A stretch of 64,000 bases of DNA from Erwinia sp050410775 (GTDB lineage: Bacteria > Pseudomonadota > Gammaproteobacteria > Enterobacterales > Enterobacteriaceae). Where the stretch lies: NCBI RefSeq assembly GCF_050410775.1, contig NZ_CP191229.1. One strand, written 5' to 3'. Below are positions 61,612-64,000 of the stretch, one piece after another (position 1 is the stretch's first letter; each line of letters begins with the position of its first letter). The position numbers and the translations under genes were made by a program. The notes below the pieces were generated by a model. That model did no database searches, was not told where the DNA came from, and saw nothing but the letters and a program-made list of their open reading frames with translations.

Positions 61612-62481
61612 ATGCTGACCAACTCATCCATTCGACTGAACAAATATATTGGCGAGAGCGGTATCTGCTCCCGTCGCGACGCCGATCGTTACATCGAACA
61701 GGGTAACGTGTTTATCAACGGCAAACGGGCCGGGGTTGGCGCTCAGGTATTTGCCGGGGATGTGGTGAAGGTAAATGGTCAGCTTATTGAGCCGCGTAAT
61801 GAAGAAGATTTGGTCTTTATCGCGTTACATAAACCTGTGGGCATCATCTGCACCACAGAGGAAGGCGAGCGGGATAACATTGTGGATTTCGTCAACCACA
61901 GCAAGCGCGTCTTTCCGGTGGGGCGTCTCGATAAGGATTCTCAGGGACTGATATTTCTGACCAACCACGGCGATCTGGTTAACAAAATCCTTCGTGCCGG
62001 AAACGATCACGAAAAAGAGTATATCGTCACGGTTAACAAGCCGGTGACCGATGAGTTTATTCAGGGCCTCGGCGCAGGCGTGCCTATGCTGGGGACGGTG
62101 ACCCGCAAATGCAAAGTGAAGAAAGAAGCGCCGTTCGCATTCCGCATTACGCTGGTACAGGGGCTTAATCGTCAGATCCGCCGCATGTGCAAACATTTTG
62201 ACTATGAAGTCACCAAGCTTGAGCGTGTCCGCATCATGAACGTCAGCCTGAAAGGGCTGCCGCCGGGGGAGTGGCGCGATCTGACCGATGATGAGCTGAT
62301 CGAGTTATTCCGGCTGATTGAGGACTCCTCGTCCGAGGAAAAACCAGCGCAAAAAGCGAAGGCCAAACCCGCCGCAGCGAAGAAACCTGCCGTCAGCGGG
62401 CCGAAAAGCAGTGAAAAAAGCGCCGCGCCGGCTGGCCGTAAGCGCTTTACCCAGCCGGGCCGTAAAAAGAAAGGGCGCTAA
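61612..62481 (+). CDS. rluF: 23S rRNA pseudouridine-2604 synthase
   Basis: Isomerises U2604 of 23S rRNA (and U35 of tRNA-Tyr). It has 289 residues: an N-terminal S4 domain (SIRLNKYIGESGICSRRDAD), the RsuA-type catalytic motif FPVGRLDKDSQGLIFLTNHG with the active Asp, and GLNRQIRRMCKHF. A long basic C-terminal tail (about 245-289, Lys/Pro/Ala rich) is as in E. coli RluF. In E. coli it is not adjacent to yicH, so this is another synteny joint. Confidence 0.95.
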   Translation: MLTNSSIRLNKYIGESGICSRRDADRYIEQGNVFINGKRAGVGAQVFAGDVVKVNGQLIEPRNEEDLVFIALHKPVGIICTTEEGERDNIVDFVNHSKRVFPVGRLDKDSQGLIFLTNHGDLVNKILRAGNDHEKEYIVTVNKPVTDEFIQGLGAGVPMLGTVTRKCKVKKEAPFAFRITLVQGLNRQIRRMCKHFDYEVTKLERVRIMNVSLKGLPPGEWRDLTDDELIELFRLIEDSSSEEKPAQKAKAKPAAAKKPAVSGPKSSEKSAAPAGRKRFTQPGRKKKGR

Positions 62482-62488
62482 AACAGCG

Positions 62489-63487
62489 CTACTCCCCGGA
62501 GCCGCCCTCTTCGAGAGGGCCATCCGGGTCAGCAGGCAGAACGATATAAATCCCCTCAAATACCGCGCCGCAGACCTCATTGCCAAAAAGCTCGACTTCC
62601 AGCTGTACCCTCGCCTTGCGCCCCTGCGCCAGACGATCGAGATCGCCGCTGAGCGAGCCTAAGTCCGCCACGGCACCCGGCTTGCCGCTAATGGGGTGGC
62701 TGTAGCGAATGTGCGCGTCCGCCAGGATAATGGTCCCACCCAGATGACGCTCGCGCAGCAGCAGCCAGATCAGCCCCCAGCCGGTCAGCGTAGCCAGCGA
62801 GAAAAGGCTCCCGGCAAACAGGGTATGGTGAGGATTCTGGTTACCGTTTTCGGGCATCGTAGTGATGAATTTTTTGCCCGTATACTGAAGGATGCGCACG
62901 CCCATCTTTTCACTGAGCGGAATATGGTCATACCAGGCTTGCTGAAGCTGTCCGCACCAGTCGCCGCGATGCAGAATATCATCAAGCGTGATCACCGGCT
63001 TGATCATCAGAAAGTGGCGCACCGGGGTCGTTTGCGGAACGGTAATTTCGCCCTGATTGATGTAACCCAGCTTGGCAAAGAACGCCATTGCATCCTCGCG
63101 GGCGCTGCACACCACGCGCTTGGCGCCTTCCTGCCGCGCAACGGACTCCAGCGTCATCGCCACCAGCGTGCCTAACCCTTTACCCTGTACGGAAGGATGC
63201 ACTGCCAGAAAGCGGATAGCCGCCTCATTTTCCGCATTGATGTATAAGCGGCCAACCGCCACCGGATCGCCGCGTTCGTCCACCACCATCTGGTGATGCG
63301 CCAGCGCGTCCCAGGCGTCCCGTTCGGAACCCATCGGCTGATGCAGGGGCTTTCTCAGCATTTCCCAGCGGAACTGGTAGTAGGTCTCCAGCTCTTCCGC
63401 TGTTTCAGGCACTCGAAGATGATACATAAAATGCTTCTCTCTTTCTGAACCCGCGACGCTGACCTGCCGTTCGCCCAACAGTCTCAA
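62489..63487 (-). CDS. fabY: FabY: GNAT plus hotdog-fold acetyl-CoA:ACP priming protein (YiiD)
   Basis: A 332-residue fusion of an N-terminal GNAT domain (about 20-160; VHPSVQGKGLGTLVAMTLES is the acetyl-CoA loop) with a C-terminal thioesterase/hotdog domain (NPHHTLFAGSLFSLATLTGW). It aligns with E. coli YiiD, which can start fatty-acid synthesis without FabH. The ATG at 63487 overlaps the dtd stop (ATGA), so the long start is likely real; another ATG at 63427 (MYHLRVP) is possible. dtd-fabY order is conserved. Confidence 0.94.
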   Translation of the reverse strand: MRLLGERQVSVAGSEREKHFMYHLRVPETAEELETYYQFRWEMLRKPLHQPMGSERDAWDALAHHQMVVDERGDPVAVGRLYINAENEAAIRFLAVHPSVQGKGLGTLVAMTLESVARQEGAKRVVCSAREDAMAFFAKLGYINQGEITVPQTTPVRHFLMIKPVITLDDILHRGDWCGQLQQAWYDHIPLSEKMGVRILQYTGKKFITTMPENGNQNPHHTLFAGSLFSLATLTGWGLIWLLLRERHLGGTIILADAHIRYSHPISGKPGAVADLGSLSGDLDRLAQGRKARVQLEVELFGNEVCGAVFEGIYIVLPADPDGPLEEGGSGE

Positions 63488-63921
63488 ACCTGGAGCCAGA
63501 AGGTAACGGGGCCATCATTCACCAGCGCAACCTGCATATCAGCAGCAAACTGGCCTGTTTCAGTGGCGATGCCTTTCTCACGGCAGCAGCCAATAAAGTA
63601 CTTGTAGAGACGTTCCGCTTCCGCCGGCTCCGCCCCGCCCGAAAAGCCAGGCCGCATCCCTTTTTGCGTATCCGCCGCCAGGGTAAACTGCGACACCACC
63701 AGCACGCTACCGCCCGCCTGCTGTACGTTAAGATTCATTTTTCCCTGCTCGTCGCCAAAAATACGATAGCCCAGCACCCGATCGCACAGCCGCTGCGCTT
63801 TTTGCTCATCATCGCCTTTTTCCACGCCGAGCAGTATCACCAGCCCTGGCCCGATTTCCCCGATGGTTTCTCCTGCCACCGTTACGCTGGCATTCAGCGC
63901 CCGTTGAATTAAGGCAATCAT
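63484..63921 (-). CDS. dtd: D-aminoacyl-tRNA deacylase
   Basis: Frees tRNA from wrongly attached D-amino acids and from glycine on tRNA-Ala; a homodimer. It has 145 residues: MIALIQRALNASVTVAGETI, the catalytic-site motif SVLVVSQFTLAA and the C-terminal cross-subunit loop NDGPVTFWLQV (Gly-cisPro). Its ATG overlaps the yihY stop and its stop overlaps fabY, giving a tightly coupled yihY-dtd-fabY operon. Confidence 0.97.
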   Translation of the reverse strand: MIALIQRALNASVTVAGETIGEIGPGLVILLGVEKGDDEQKAQRLCDRVLGYRIFGDEQGKMNLNVQQAGGSVLVVSQFTLAADTQKGMRPGFSGGAEPAEAERLYKYFIGCCREKGIATETGQFAADMQVALVNDGPVTFWLQV

Positions 63922-64000
63922 ACGTCCTCTTTTTCTAATTTTTCTTCCTGCTGCCTGAGATGGCGGAAATCATCCAGCGTGGCGGTAATTTCCGCACCCA
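63918..64000 (-). CDS. yihY: YihY/UPF0761 membrane protein, 3' end only
   Basis: On the minus strand the last 26 codons of a gene run off the window edge: they begin G-A-E-I-T-A-T-L and end E-K-E-D-V-stop, with a charged tail. E. coli YihY ends with a near-identical GAEITVTL followed by a Gln/Glu/Asp-rich tail, and it precedes dtd there too. The TGA overlaps the dtd ATG. YihY is an inner-membrane protein of the BrkB family; it was once mislabelled RNase BN. Confidence 0.85.
   Translation of the reverse strand, partial: GAEITATLDDFRHLRQQEEKLEKEDV

Overview
The window is a piece of an enterobacterial chromosome, most likely from the Erwiniaceae (Pantoea/Erwinia-like). The housekeeping genes are close to E. 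coli (RpmG looks identical, and SpoT, Gmk, RecG and CoaBC align almost residue for residue). The base composition is moderately GC-rich by eye. Gene order, however, joins blocks that lie far apart in E. coli: sbp-pfkA-fieF-cpxPRA (E. coli 88 min) abuts trmL-cysE-gpsA-secB-grxC-yibN-envC-yibQ-tdh-kbl-hldD-waa-coaD-mutM-rpmGB-radC-coaBC-dut-slmA-pyrE-rph-yicC-yicG-ligB-gmk-rpoZ-spoT-trmH-recG-xanP-yicH (81-82 min), followed by rluF and fabY-dtd-yihY. No rRNA, tRNA, IS element, prophage or CRISPR array was seen.

Layout. 1-7.4 kb is accessory metabolism: the 3' part of a phosphoketolase gene, a LysE/RhtB exporter divergent from a MocR-type regulator with nested palindromes between them, a glutathione transferase, a PhzF-like enzyme with an in-frame 15-bp tandem duplication, and an SDR oxidoreductase divergent from a LysR regulator. 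7.4-15.8 kb holds yhjD, cdh, sbp, pfkA, fieF and the Cpx envelope-stress locus. The Cpx locus includes a clear CpxQ small RNA in the cpxP 3' UTR and a perfect CpxR box. 15.8-22.0 kb holds trmL, cysE-gpsA-secB-grxC-yibN and envC-yibQ; gpmM, which sits beside envC in E. coli, is absent.

22.1-40.3 kb is the envelope-sugar region. Two overlapping glycosyltransferase-type genes follow yibQ, then tdh-kbl, then an LPS core locus: hldD-waaF-waaC-GT2, an inverted polysaccharide-deacetylase gene, GT4, GT9, GT2, waaQ, a wabG-like GT4, waaA, waaE and coaD. This plan resembles the Klebsiella/Serratia core locus (waaQ-wabG-waaA-waaE-coaD with WabH/WabN-type glucosamine formation) rather than the E. coli one. 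No O-antigen ligase and no RfaH ops element were found in it.

40.3-64 kb is mainly core housekeeping: base-excision repair (mutM), ribosomal proteins L33/L28, CoA and dUTP metabolism, nucleoid occlusion (slmA), pyrE with its attenuator behind an intact rph, yicC, yjdM, yicG, exported-looking ligB, the gmk/rpoZ-spoT-trmH-recG block, xanP, yicH, rluF, fabY-dtd and the 3' end of yihY. One unrecognised small protein (48365-48766) has a MYB/SANT-like C-terminus and a tandem 10-bp repeat upstream. An NAD(P)-binding protein occupies the place where E. coli has gltS.

The best candidates for undescribed biology are the inverted deacetylase among unassigned core glycosyltransferases, the GT4/GT-A-like pair after yibQ, the MocR-LysE operator, and the small MYB-like protein. 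None of these looks like a wholly new multi-gene system on sequence alone.
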